NCBI GenBank assembly: GCA_003248315.1
Contig: QKWM01000004.1
Location: 1,612,001-1,676,000 of the forward strand
DNA from: Streptomyces sp. SW4
GTDB taxonomy: Bacteria > Actinomycetota > Actinomycetes > Streptomycetales > Streptomycetaceae
Direction of reading: 5' to 3'
Length of the DNA: 64,000 nt
A program made the position numbers and the translations under genes. This document shows, piece by piece, positions 24,303 to 33,252 of the stretch; within the stretch, counting starts at the first letter, position 1, and each line of letters opens with the position of its first letter. The notes beneath the pieces are model-generated. The model had not been told where the DNA came from and made no database searches. It saw only the letters and a list, made by a program, of their open reading frames with translations.

Positions 24303-25050
24303 GAGTACGACCTCCGCTGGTCCGGAGCCGGGATCTGGGCGCCCTTGTACTCGACGGGGATGCCGCCGAGGGGGTAGTCCTTGCGCTGCGGATGGCCCTG
24401 CCAGTCGTCCGGCATCATGATCCGCGTCAGCGCCGGGTGGCCGTCGAAGACGATCCCGAAGAAGTCGTACGTCTCGCGCTCGTGCCAGTCGTTCGTCGGA
24501 TAGACGGAGACCAGCGACGGGATGTGCGGGTCGCTGTCGGGGGCGCTGACCTCCAGGCGGATCAGCCGGTTGTGGGTGATCGAGCGCAGGTGGTAGACGG
24601 CGTGCAGTTCGCGGCCCTTGTCGTTCGGGTAGTGGACGCCGCTGACGCCGGTGCACAGTTCGAAGCGCAGGGCCGGGTCGTCGCGCAGGGTGCGGGCGAC
24701 GCGGACCAGGTGCTCGCGTTCGATGTGGAAGGTGAGTTCGCCGCGGTCGACGACCGTCTTCTCGATGGCGTTGCCGGGCAGCAGGTCCTGCTCCTCCAGG
24801 GCGCCCTCCAGCTCGTCGGCGACCTCGTCGAACCATCCGCCGTAGGGCCTGCTCGCCGGTCCCGGGAGCCGGACCGAGCGGACCAGGCCGCCGTAGCCGG
24901 AGGTGTCGCCGCCGTTGTTCGCGCCGAACATGCCGCGCTGGACGCGGATCTCCTCGCCGCCCTGGCCGCGCTGTCCGGGAAGGTTCTCGGCGGAGAGGTC
25001 CTTCTCCGGGTTCACGCCGCCGGTGCCGCCCGCGGTGCCGTTCGCGTCGC

Positions 25051-25054
<4 letters not shown>
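24299..25054 (-). CDS. nuoC: NADH-quinone oxidoreductase subunit C
   Basis: Intact, 251 residues. The 30-kDa-type peripheral-arm subunit that braces NuoD. The family signature is in [34 protein letters not shown], followed by the hairpin [15 protein letters not shown]. The first ~60 residues are a Gly/Glu-rich extension ([12 protein letters not shown]) typical of actinobacterial NuoC. ATG 25054 overlaps the nuoB stop. Confidence 0.98.
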
Positions 25055-25605
<551 letters not shown>

Positions 25606-25618
25606 GACTAAAGGCCCC

Positions 25619-25976
25619 TCAGTCCCATTCCAGGCCGCCGCGCCGCCATACGTACGCGTACGCGACGAAGACGGTGAGCACGAAGAGCAACATCTCCACG
25701 AGCCCGAAAATCCCCAGGGCGTCGAAGGTGACGGCCCAGGGTAGAGGAAGACGATCTCGATATCGAAGATGATGAAGAGCATCGCCGTCAGGTAGTACTT
25801 GATCGGGAAGCGCCCGCCGCCGGCCGGCGTGGGGTCGGCTCGATGCCGCACTCGTAGGCCTCGAGCTTGGCCCGGTTGTACCGCTTCGGACCGATCAGCG
25901 TGGCCATGACCACGGAGAAGATCGCAAAGCCTGCCCCGAGGGCTCCCAGTACGAGGATGGGCGCATACGCGTTCAC
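25619..25976 (-). CDS. nuoA: NADH-quinone oxidoreductase subunit A
   Basis: First gene of the operon. About 119 residues with three helices; the loop [13 protein letters not shown] with its conserved cysteine and [20 protein letters not shown] with the membrane acidic pair are diagnostic. Shifts near 25833 and 25742 break it. Corrected, it ends [15 protein letters not shown]. Start is GTG 25976, preceded by a strong GAGGAGCG site. The Rex-like operator lies 107 bp upstream. Confidence 0.95.
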
Positions 25977-26082
25977 CGCTCCTCGCTCCTCTCAGTCGGC
26001 ACTGACTGCTGGCGGTTGCACTGGACTCGCATCAGCCCCGGCAGTCCCACGAACCCCGCTCGTCCCGGCGAAGATCGAGAAC

Positions 26083-26100
26083 ATGTGAAGCAGGTCACAA
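26083..26100. promoter_or_regulatory. Candidate Rex operator (ROP) upstream of nuoA
   Basis: The 18 bp ATGTGAAGCAGGTCACAA match the Streptomyces Rex consensus TTGTGAANNNNTTCACAA at 12 of 14 fixed positions. Rex represses respiratory genes when NADH/NAD+ is low and is released by NADH. Placed just downstream of the candidate -10, it could block nuo transcription. Confidence 0.72.
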
Positions 26101-26115
26101 GCCCAACTGCCTCGC

Positions 26116-26121
26116 ATCTTA
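26116..26121 (-). promoter_or_regulatory. Candidate -10 element of the nuo promoter
   Basis: TAAGAT on the minus strand. Transcription would begin around 26109, leaving a leader of ~130 nt to nuoA, with the Rex-like site at about +10 to +27. The -35 is not obvious, which would suit an activated or non-HrdB promoter. Confidence 0.4.
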
Positions 26122-26562
26122 TGCCCGCCGCTCTGTGATCTGCGACACGGGGTATTGCACAAGCTTTGTGATCTCCACCACCTGACGAAGGATCATGAAG
26201 TCGTATCAGCGGTGATCTTCGTACAGGAAGCGTCCGAGTGATCACCAGAGGTGACATTTTCACTCGTCACCGCTGGCCAGAGGGGCGTCTCCATATCAAG
26301 AAGTTTCTCGCGCATGCAAATTGGCGCCGGGCGCGATCTCCTGATAGAGGGCCCCGTTCACACATCAGAGGGAGGGAGCGGGCACGGTGTGGACACGTGC
26401 GCGCGTTCACGAGCGGATCCGGCCACCGCGCCGCCGGCCCGGGCGCGCGGGACGCGGTCGCCACGGCAACCGTTCCGTGACCTCCGCCACATCGATGAGA
26501 GGACCCTGAGAAGCGGGGTTGGCCAACTGCCCCAACCAGTGGTAGGCGGGGAGCAATTCGGG

Positions 26563-26621
26563 CGTAACGATCAAAGCCCGTGATCACAGGCGTATCACGG
26601 GCGCCCGCAATGTCCGTTACG
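26563..26621. promoter_or_regulatory. Nested inverted repeat upstream of the NlpC/P60 gene
   Basis: Outer arms CGTAACG (26563-26569) and CGTTACG (26615-26621) enclose inner 9-bp arms GCCCGTGAT (26576-26584) and ATCACGGGC (26594-26602). It lies 108-166 nt before ATG 26729. It may fold in the leader RNA or bind a dimeric regulator. I do not see the conserved core of the c-di-AMP (ydaO) riboswitch that controls other Streptomyces wall hydrolases. Confidence 0.5.
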
Positions 26622-26728
26622 GCGTCAATAAAGGGCGACACGCCCGGGATTCAGGGCGTGGCTGAACAACTGTGGCGCAGCACACGTTTCTTGAAGGTAT
26701 GGAGGAGCTCCTGATACCGGTTGTTTCC

Positions 26729-27577
26729 ATGTCCCACACCGCTCACATACGCAGCCACCGGAAGCCCCGCCGCAGCGCGTCCAAAATCGCGATGCGGGCC
26801 GGAGTTGCCGGTGGCGTCCTCAGCACCCTGGCCGTGGCCGGGGCCTCCGGGTCGGCGAACGCCGCCGAGCCGGTCACGCAGACGCTCGAACTGCCCACCC
26901 TGACGGGTGACCTGGCCGCTCAGGTCGCCCAGTCCGCGGAGGCCACCCAGCTGGCGGCTGCGAACTACGAGCTGCGTGCCGAGCGTGACGCGGCCGCCGC
27001 GAAGGCCGCCAAGGAAGCCAAGGCGGACCTGAAGGAAGCCAAGAAGAAGGCGGAGGAGGAGCGGAAGAAGGCCGAGGAGGCCGCCCGCAAGGCCGCCGCC
27101 GAGCGCGCCGAGCGCGCCGCGCGCAGCAGCGAGCGCGCCACCCTGAGCGCCTCCGTGGACGCCGGCGACTCCGCCGGGTCCGCCTCCGCCGGTGTCTCCG
27201 CGAGCACCAGCAGCTCCGCCACCGGTTCGGCCGCCGCGGTCGTCTCCTTCGTGCAGGCCCAGGTCGGCGACGCCTACGTCTCCGGCGGCACGGGCCCCAA
27301 CTCCTGGGACTGCTCCGGTCTCGTGCAGGCCGCGTTCAAGCAGGTCGGCGTCGACCTGCCGCGTGTCTCGCAGTCGCAGTCGACCGCCGGCACCCAGGTC
27401 TCGCTGAGCAACCTCCAGCCGGGCGACATCCTGTACTGGGGTGGCGCCGGCAGCGCCTACCACGTCGCGGTGTACATCGGCGACGGCCAGTTCGTCGGCG
27501 CGCAGAACCCGTCCACCGGTGTCGTCCAGGCGTCGCTGGACTACGACCCGCCGAGCGGCGCGGTGCGCGTGCTGTAG
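26729..27577 (+). CDS. Secreted NlpC/P60 peptidoglycan endopeptidase
   Basis: Intact, 282 residues. Cuts stem peptides in peptidoglycan. A signal peptide (MRAGVAGGVLSTLAVAG, cleavage after ANA near residue 48) leads to an Ala/Glu/Lys-rich coiled coil (~70-135), a Ser/Ala linker, and the NlpC/P60 domain. Catalytic Cys is in WDCSGL near 195 and His in AYHVAVYIG near 245. The long charged coiled coil may position the enzyme at the septum, as in RipA/CwlO-like proteins (inference). ATG 26729 gives a standard signal peptide, but no good ribosome site sits at usual spacing. An in-frame ATG at 26699 would add ten residues. Confidence 0.9.
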   Translation: MSHTAHIRSHRKPRRSASKIAMRAGVAGGVLSTLAVAGASGSANAAEPVTQTLELPTLTGDLAAQVAQSAEATQLAAANYELRAERDAAAAKAAKEAKADLKEAKKKAEEERKKAEEAARKAAAERAERAARSSERATLSASVDAGDSAGSASAGVSASTSSSATGSAAAVVSFVQAQVGDAYVSGGTGPNSWDCSGLVQAAFKQVGVDLPRVSQSQSTAGTQVSLSNLQPGDILYWGGAGSAYHVAVYIGDGQFVGAQNPSTGVVQASLDYDPPSGAVRVL

Positions 27578-27607
27578 TACCGGCACCCACGCCACGCAGA
27601 CGCGAAG

Positions 27608-27639
27608 AAGGGCCGCAGCCGCTCGGGGCTGCGGCCCTT
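27608..27639. terminator. Bidirectional hairpin terminator
   Basis: Perfect 13-bp stem (27608-27620 with 27627-27639), 6-nt loop, AAG/CTT at its ends. It sits between the convergent NlpC/P60 and reductase genes and can serve both strands. Confidence 0.88.
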
Positions 27640-27665
27640 CGGCCGTGCGCCGGGCGGCGCCGGGT

Positions 27666-28945
27666 TCACGCCTTGGGCGCCACCTTGCTCAGGCCGTTGA
27701 TGATGCGGTCCATCGCGTCGCCGCCGGTCGGGTCGGTGAGGTTGGCGAGGAGCTTGAGGGTGAAGCGCATCAGCATCGGGTGCGTCAGACCGCGCTGCGT
27801 GGCGATCTGCATGACCTTCGGGTTGCCGATGAGCTTCACGAAGGCGCGCCCGAGCGTGTAGTAGCCGCCGTAGGTGTCCTTCAGGATGCGCGGGTAGCGC
27901 TGGAGGGCGGTCTCCCGCTGGGCCGGGGTGGTCCGGGCGTGGGCCTGGACGATGACCTCGGCGGCGATCTGGCCGGACTCCATGGCGTAGGCGATGCCCT
28001 CGCCGTTGAAGGGGTTGACCAGTCCGCCCGCGTCGCCGACGAGGAGCAGGCCGCGGGTGTAGTGCGGCTGGCGGTTGAAGGCCATCGGCAGGGCGGCGCC
28101 GCGGATGGGGCCGGTCATGTTCTCCGGGGTGTACCCCCAGTCCTCCGGCATGGAGGCGCACCAGGCCTTGAGGACCTCGCGCCAGTCCAGCTCCTTGAAG
28201 GAGTCGGAGGTGTTCAGGACGCCGAGGCCGACGTTGCTCGTGCCGTCGCCCATGCCGAAGATCCAGCCGTAGCCGGGCAGGAGGCGGTCCTGGGGCCGCG
28301 CCGGTCCCACAGTTCCAGCCAGGACTCCAGGTAGTCGTCGTCGTGGCGGGGCTGGTGAAGTACGTGCGGACGGCGACGCCCATGGGCCGGTCCTCGCGGC
28401 GGTGCAGGCCCATCGCCAGCGACAGCCGCGTGGAGTTGCCGTCGGCGGCGACGACCAGCGGCGCGTGGAAGGTGACCTCCCGCTTGTCCTCGCCGAGCTT
28501 GGCGTGCACGCCCGTGATGCGGCCGGTGCGGTCGTCGACGATCGGGGCGCCGACGTTGCACCGCTCGTAGAGCCGGGCGCCGGCCTTCTGCGCCTGCCGG
28601 GCGAGCTGCTCGTCGAAGTCGTCGCGTTTGCGGACGAGTCCGTAGTCGGGGAAGGACGCCAGCTCGGGCCAGTCCAGCTGGAGGCGGACGCCGCCGCCGA
28701 TGATGCGCAGGCCCTTGTTGCGCAGCCAGCCGGCCTCCTCGGAGATGTCGATGCCCATCGCGACGAGCTGCTTGGTCGCGCGCGGGTGAGGCCGTCGCCG
28801 CAGACCTTCTCGCGCGGGAAGGAGGTCTTCTCCAGCAGCAGGACGTCGAGTCCGGCCCGGGCCAGGTGGTACGCGGTCGTGGAGCCGGCTGGCCCGCGCC
28901 CACGACGATCACATCGGCGGTGTTGTCGGAGAGGGGCTCGGTCAC
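27666..28945 (-). CDS. Geranylgeranyl-reductase-family FAD flavoprotein
   Basis: FAD-dependent reductase of isoprenoid double bonds. The N-terminal dinucleotide fold reads DVIVVGAGPAGSTTAYHLA across a shift. PREKVCGDGLT follows and is a family signature, then VVAADGNSTRLSLAMGL and the second FAD motif GLLLVGDAGGLVNPFNGEGI. Repaired length is ~427 residues. Shifts lie near 28890, 28790, 28345 and 28295. Streptomyces menaquinones have partly saturated side chains, and this gene lies close to menG. I infer reduction of the menaquinone tail, as for mycobacterial MenJ, though other polyprenyl substrates are possible. Start is GTG 28945. Confidence 0.88.
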
Positions 28946-29043
28946 GGCGGGATCTCCCCAGGTTCAGAATCTGCGTGCCGACCGGCACCGGACATGGGCA
29001 GTCTATTCAGCGTCACCGATCTCCCGGCTGAAGGGCTGCCTCC

Positions 29044-29564
29044 GTGAACCGAGCCTCCGAGAACCGCGCGCTCCCCGCCGTACGCCTGCGCGTTCCCACC
29101 GACGAGGACGCCCTCGCCTGGCACCGGGTCTTCGCCGACCCGGAGGTCATGGAGTTCCACGGCGGGAAGGCGGCCGAGCTGTCGGTGTACGAGGAGCTGA
29201 CCGCCCGCCAGCGGCGGCACGACGCCGAGCGCGGGTTCTGCCTGTGGACGATGCTCGACGAGGCCGGCGAGGTCGTCGGGTTCACCGGCGCCCAGCCGTG
29301 GCGGTGGGAGTGGGGTCCGGCGGGCGAGATCGAGATCGGCTGGCGGCTGGGGCGGGCGTACTGGGGCAGGGGTACGCCACCGCGGCCGCCCGGGAGACCC
29401 TGGAGCGGGTCCGGGCGGCGGGGGTCGCGGACGTGGTGGCGATGGTCGACGCCCGCAACGCCCGCTCCATCGCGGTCACGCGCCGCCTGGGCATGCGGCT
29501 CGCGGAGGTGTTCACGACGCCGGCGTCCGGACGGGAGGGGCACTGCTACCGGCTCGCCCTGTGA
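29044..29564 (+). CDS. GNAT-family N-acetyltransferase (RimJ/RimL-like)
   Basis: About 173 residues. The acetyl-CoA loop is in IGWRLGRAYWGRGYATAAARETLERV, recovered by correcting a shift near 29370. The strand and helix GFTGAQPWRWEWGPAGEIEIGW precede it, and ARNARSIAVTRRLGMRLAEVF closes the fold. RimJ/RimL-like members acetylate protein or small-molecule amines, and the substrate cannot be told from sequence. GTG 29044 follows GAAGGG and is divergent from the reductase gene. Confidence 0.85.
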
Positions 29565-29606
29565 GGCGTGGAGGCATGTGAGGCCTGTGAGGCCTGTGAG
29601 GGAGGT
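29563..29606 (+). repeat. Short 9-bp tandem repeats after the acetyltransferase gene
   Basis: Five degenerate units led by GAGGC (two exact copies of GAGGCCTGT at 29580 and 29589) directly follow the stop codon, between convergent genes. Confidence 0.6.
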
Positions 29607-29676
29607 GACGACCCGTCGTCCACAGGCACAGGGCGTTCCGGGCCCGGAGACCGGCCGCCCGCACGGCGCTCGCGGG

Positions 29677-30372
29677 TCAGGCGTCCTTGAAGCCGCGGTG
29701 CAGGGCCACCACGCCGCCGGTCAGGTTGCGCCAGGCCGTCCGCGACCAGCCGGCGTCGCGGAGCCGGGCGGCCAGGCCGGCCTGGTCGGGCCAGGCGCGG
29801 ATGGACTCGGCGAGGTAGACGTAGGCGTCCGGGTTGGAGGAGACGGCGCGGGCGACCGGCGGCAGCGCGCGCATCAGGTACTCGGTGTAGACGGTGCGGA
29901 ACGGCGCCCACGTCGGGTGCGAGAACTCGCAGATGACGACCCGCCCGCCGGGCCGGGTCACCCGGAGCATCTCGCGCAGCGCGGCGTCCGTGTCCTGGAC
30001 GTTGCGCAGCCCGAAGGAGATGGTGACGGCGTCGAAGACGTCGTCGGCGAAGGGGAGCCGGGTGGCGTCGCCGGCGGTGAACGGCAGCCAGGTGTGCCGC
30101 TGCTTGCCCACCTGGAGCATGCCGAGGGAGAAGTCGCACGGGACGACGTAGGCACCGGTGCGCGCGAACGGCAGCGAGGAGGTGCCGGTGCCCGCGGCCA
30201 GGTCGAGGACCTTCTGGCCGGGCCGGGCGTCGACCGCCTTGGCGACCTCCTTGCGCCATCGCCGGTCCTGGCCGAGCGAGAGCACGTCGTTGGTGAGGTC
30301 GTAGTTGGCCGCGACGTCGTCGAACATCGAGGCGACTTCGTGCGGCTGCTTGTCCAGGGTGGCTCGAGTCAC
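29677..30372 (-). CDS. menG: Demethylmenaquinone methyltransferase
   Basis: Intact, 231 residues. SAM-dependent C-methylation of demethylmenaquinone, the last step to menaquinone. UbiE/MenG signatures are present: [23 protein letters not shown] at the N-terminus, the SAM loop [41 protein letters not shown], and [18 protein letters not shown] 30372 lies 30 nt after the upstream amidohydrolase-like gene, so it probably belongs to an mqnC-led operon. Confidence 0.96.
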   Translation of the reverse strand: MTRATLDKQPHEVASMFDDVAANYDLTNDVLSLGQDRRWRKEVAKAVDARPGQKVLDLAAGTGTSSLPFARTGAYVVPCDFSLGMLQVGKQRHTWLPFTAGDATRLPFADDVFDAVTISFGLRNVQDTDAALREMLRVTRPGGRVVICEFSHPTWAPFRTVYTEYLMRALPPVARAVSSNPDAYVYLAESIRAWPDQAGLAARLRDAGWSRTAWRNLTGGVVALHRGFKDA

Positions 30373-30402
30373 GTGCCCATTGTGGCAGGCGGGCCCCTCC
30401 GG

Positions 30403-31002
30403 CTACGCGCGCCTGTACACCAGCCGGCCGCCCACGACCGTGGCCACGCAGGTGGTCGCGCCCCGGCGGACGAGCGTGGCCCGGTCGGGCACGTCGAACA
30501 CCGCGAACCGCGCGGGCCGGCCGGCGGTCAGCGCCGGGAGCAGCACGAGCGGTGCCGGGGAGAGCGACGGGGGCCCCGGCAGGGAGGCCGGACGGCCGCC
30601 CAGGGCGAGCCCCGCCCTGCGCACCGCGTCCAGGGCGGCGCGGCTGCGCAGTTCACCGGCGACGGCGACCGTGCCGTGCGCCAGCATCCGCTGCACCCCG
30701 CGGCGTGCGCTGGCGCCCGCCGCGGAGGCGTCGGCGCGCAGCAGGGCCCGCCCGCGCTCGCCGAAGAGCGGTTCGGTGCCGAGCCGGTCCGCCTCGCGCG
30801 GGTCGGGGTGGTAGGCCTGCTCCAGCAGTTCGGGGCCGTACGGGTTGAGCAGCCCGGGGGTGAGGATGCCGGGCCACCGTCGCACCCGGGCCCGCGGGTG
30901 GGCGGCGGTCAGCTCCTCGTACGGGCCGACGGCGGCGACGGACGCGCCGTCGACGAGGACGGCCGTCGCGGGCGTCGCCTCGGCGACGTGGATGGTCAGC
31001 AC
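30403..31002 (-). CDS. Truncated amidohydrolase-like protein (imidazolonepropionase-like ends only)
   Basis: Intact short frame, 199 residues. The N-terminus (TIHVAEATPATAVLVDGASVAAVGPYEEL) and C-terminus (RFAVFDVPDRATLVRRGATTCVATVVGGRLVY) match the small beta-sandwich of composite amidohydrolases. The metal-binding HxH expected after the PGL turn is absent; the sequence reads PGLLNPYGPELLEQAYHP. The rest of the TIM barrel is missing, since full members have ~400 residues. It is therefore unlikely to be a normal hydrolase. It starts 8 nt after mqnC, which suggests co-expression. Aminofutalosine deaminase of this superfamily acts in the same pathway in other bacteria, so a remnant or structural partner is conceivable (inference). 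Confidence 0.7.
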   Translation of the reverse strand: MLTIHVAEATPATAVLVDGASVAAVGPYEELTAAHPRARVRRWPGILTPGLLNPYGPELLEQAYHPDPREADRLGTEPLFGERGRALLRADASAAGASARRGVQRMLAHGTVAVAGELRSRAALDAVRRAGLALGGRPASLPGPPSLSPAPLVLLPALTAGRPARFAVFDVPDRATLVRRGATTCVATVVGGRLVYRRA

Positions 31003-31009
31003 GGCGGGC

Positions 31010-32208
31010 TCAGCCGGAGGCGAGCAGCTTCAGCTCGGGGTGGGCCGTGCCGCCCTCGATGGCGGTGGAGGAGATGTGGGACATCACCTGCTCGTCGACC
31101 GGGTCGTCGGCCGGGTCGTCGTGGACGACGAGGTGCTCGTACGTCGTGGAGCGCTGCGCCGGGACGCGGCCCGCCTTGCGGATCAGGTCGATGATCTCCA
31201 GGCGGTTGGAGCGGTGCTTGGCGCCGGCGGAGGAGACGACGTTCTCCTCCAGCATGATCGAGCCGAGGTCGTCGGCGCCGTAGTGCAGGGAGAGCTGGCC
31301 GACCTCCTTGCCCGTGGTCAGCCAGGAGCCCTGGATGTGGGCCACGTTGTCGAGGAACAGCCGGGCGATGGCGATCATCCGCAGGTACTCGAAGAGGGTG
31401 GCCTGCGTGCGGCCCTTCAGGTGGTTGTTCTCGGGCTGGTAGGTGTACGGGATGAAGGCGCGGAAGCCGCCGGTGCGGTCCTGCACGTCCCGGATCATCC
31501 GCAGGTGCTCGATCCGCTCGGCGTTGGTCTCGCCGGTGCCCATGAGCATGGTGGAGGTGGACTCGACGCCGAGGTTGTGGGCGATCTCCATGATCTCCAG
31601 CCAGCGCTCGCCGGACTCCTTCAGCGGGGCGATCGCCTTGCGCGGGCGCTCCGGCAGCAGTTCGGCGCCGGCGCCGGCGAAGGAGTCGAGGCCGGCGGCG
31701 TGGATGCGGGTGATCGCCTCCTCGACCGAGACGCCCGAGATCCGGGCCATGTGCTCGACCTCGCTCGCCCCCAGGCTGTGGATGACGAGCTGCGGGAACT
31801 CCTTCTTGATCGCCGCGAAGTGCTTCTCGTAGTACTCGACGCCGTAGTCCGGGTGGTGCCCGCCCTGGAACATGATCTGCGTGCCGCCCAGCTCGACGGT
31901 CTCCGCGCAGCGGCGCAGGATGTCGTCGAGGTCGCGGGTCCAGCCCTTGGCCTTGTCCTTCGGGGCGGCGTAGAAGGCGCAGAACTTGCACGCCGTGACG
32001 CACACGTTGGTGTAGTTGATGTTGCGCTCGATGATGTACGTCGCGATGTGCTCCGTACCGGCGTACCGGCGCCTGCGGACCGCGTCGGCGGCGGCGCCCA
32101 GGGCGTGCAGCGGGGCGTCGCGGTAGAGGTCGAGGGCCTCTTCGGGGTGATCCGCCCACCGGCGGCGGCACGGTCGAGGACGGGCTGAAGGTCGGCCTTC
32201 TCGGTCAC
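31010..32208 (-). CDS. mqnC: Cyclic dehypoxanthinyl futalosine synthase
   Basis: Radical SAM enzyme that cyclises dehypoxanthine futalosine in the futalosine route to menaquinone. The cluster motif is CVTACKFC (CxxxCxxC), followed by GGTQIMFQGGHHPDYGVEYY and the family segment PYTYQPENNHLKG. Repaired length is 399 residues. One shift near 32145 interrupts GRITPEEALDLY. The C run there is one base short. GTG 32208 opens an operon with the amidohydrolase-like gene and menG. The related mqnE lies at 47532-48695. Confidence 0.95.
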
Positions 32209-32275
32209 CGGCGTCCCTTTCGTAAGGGGTGTGGACGGTGATCCAGCGTACGCCAGCGGTCCGGGGCCGCTGTCG

Positions 32276-33252
32276 TCAGGCCGTGTACGCGCCCGTCAGG
32301 ACGCCCAGGAGCGCCCCGGCGGCGAGGAACGGGCCGAAGGCGACGGCCGTCCGGCGTCCGGCCCGGCGGGCGACGACGAGAGCGCCGCCGTACACCGCCC
32401 CGAGCACGAATCCGGCGAGGGTGCCCAGCATCACCGTGCCCCAGCCGTACCAGCCGAGGACGGCGCCGGCCCCGAGGGCCAGTTTCACGTCGCCGAAGCC
32501 CATGCCGGCGGGGTTGATCAGCCACAGCACGCCGTAGCCGGCGCCGAGGGCGAGGGCACCCAGCAGGGCGGTGGTCCAGGAGCCGGCGTGCCCGGGCAGG
32601 AGCGCGGCCGGGCCGAGCAGCGCGAGCGCGGCGGCGGCGAACGGCAGGGTCAGGGGTCGGGCAGCCGGGCCACCCGCAGGTCGACGAGGGCCAGCAGGAC
32701 GCCGACGGGCGCCAGCAGCAGCCAGACGGCCAGCTCGGGCCGGGCACCGGTGGCGGCGGCCAGGGCGCCGCAGACGAGCGCGGTGACGCCGGCGGGGACG
32801 ACGGGACCGGGCGCGTACGCCACGGGCCCCCCGGCATCCGGTACGCGGCCGGGGGCGTGCGTTCCGAATCCCCCACCGGCCGTCGCGCGGCCGGGGGTGC
32901 CCGACGCGGAATCCCCGGCGTCCGGCACGCGGCCGGGGCCGCCCGACGCGGAATCCCCGGCGTCCGACACGCGGCCGGGGCCGCCCGACGCGGGATCCCC
33001 GGCGTCCGGCGCTAGGCCGGGAGTGCCCGGCGCGGGATCCCCGGAGGGCGGCGCCTGCCCGGGGGCCGCCGTGCAGCGATGGCAGCGGGCGGTGCCGAGC
33101 CAGCCGGTCACCGGGTGGCCGCCGGGGCACCGGTCCCGCCACGGCTGCCCGGCCGGGGCGGAGAACCGGTAGGCGGCGCGGGGCAGCAGCGCGCCGGCCG
33201 CCGCGCCCCAGAGCGCGGCGACGGCGGTCATCACGGCCTCAGGAGCCGTCAT
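32276..33252 (-). CDS. A24 prepilin-peptidase-like protein with a repeat insert
   Basis: Membrane aspartyl peptidase family that processes type IV prepilins and Flp/Tad pilins. The two catalytic aspartates appear in LLALVDLRVARLPD and GMGFGDVKLALGAG (GxGD). A cysteine pair (CHRC) near residue 58 recalls the N-terminal zinc site. Between that and the second hydrophobic block lies ~90 residues of Gly/Pro/Asp/Ser repeats encoded by 42-bp DNA repeats. Repaired length is ~325 against the usual 200-290. A shift lies near 32655. No pilin or secretion-ATPase gene is in the window. ATG 33252 follows GGGAG. Confidence 0.82.
32901..33068 (-). repeat. Four 42-bp coding tandem repeats in the prepilin-peptidase gene
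   Basis: Units begin at 32901, 32943, 32985 and 33027 and encode a 14-residue motif near GDSASGGPGRVPDA. The first three are nearly identical and the fourth has diverged. The period is in frame, so copy number can change without breaking the protein. Confidence 0.88.

Larger units (their letters stand above)
25977..26728. other. Long divergent regulatory region between nuoA and the NlpC/P60 gene
   Basis: About 750 bp without a credible gene. The part nearest nuoA (26100-26330) is unusually AT-rich for this genome. It contains a Rex-like site (26083-26100), a candidate nuo -10 (26116-26121), inverted repeats at 26158-26170, 26238-26245 and 26250-26271, and a nested inverted repeat at 26563-26621. 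Small open frames here have poor codon bias. Confidence 0.7.

Noticed and set aside
26238..26641. Small open frames on both strands in the nuoA-NlpC spacer
   Set aside because: Third-position GC is not raised, they overlap inverted repeats, and no ribosome site or family resemblance is visible.
26560..26728. c-di-AMP (ydaO) riboswitch before the NlpC/P60 gene
   Set aside because: Expected from other Streptomyces hydrolases, but I could not find the conserved core sequences of that aptamer.
32901..33068. CRISPR-like array
   Set aside because: The 42-bp units are contiguous with no unique spacers, stay in frame, and lie inside a peptidase gene.
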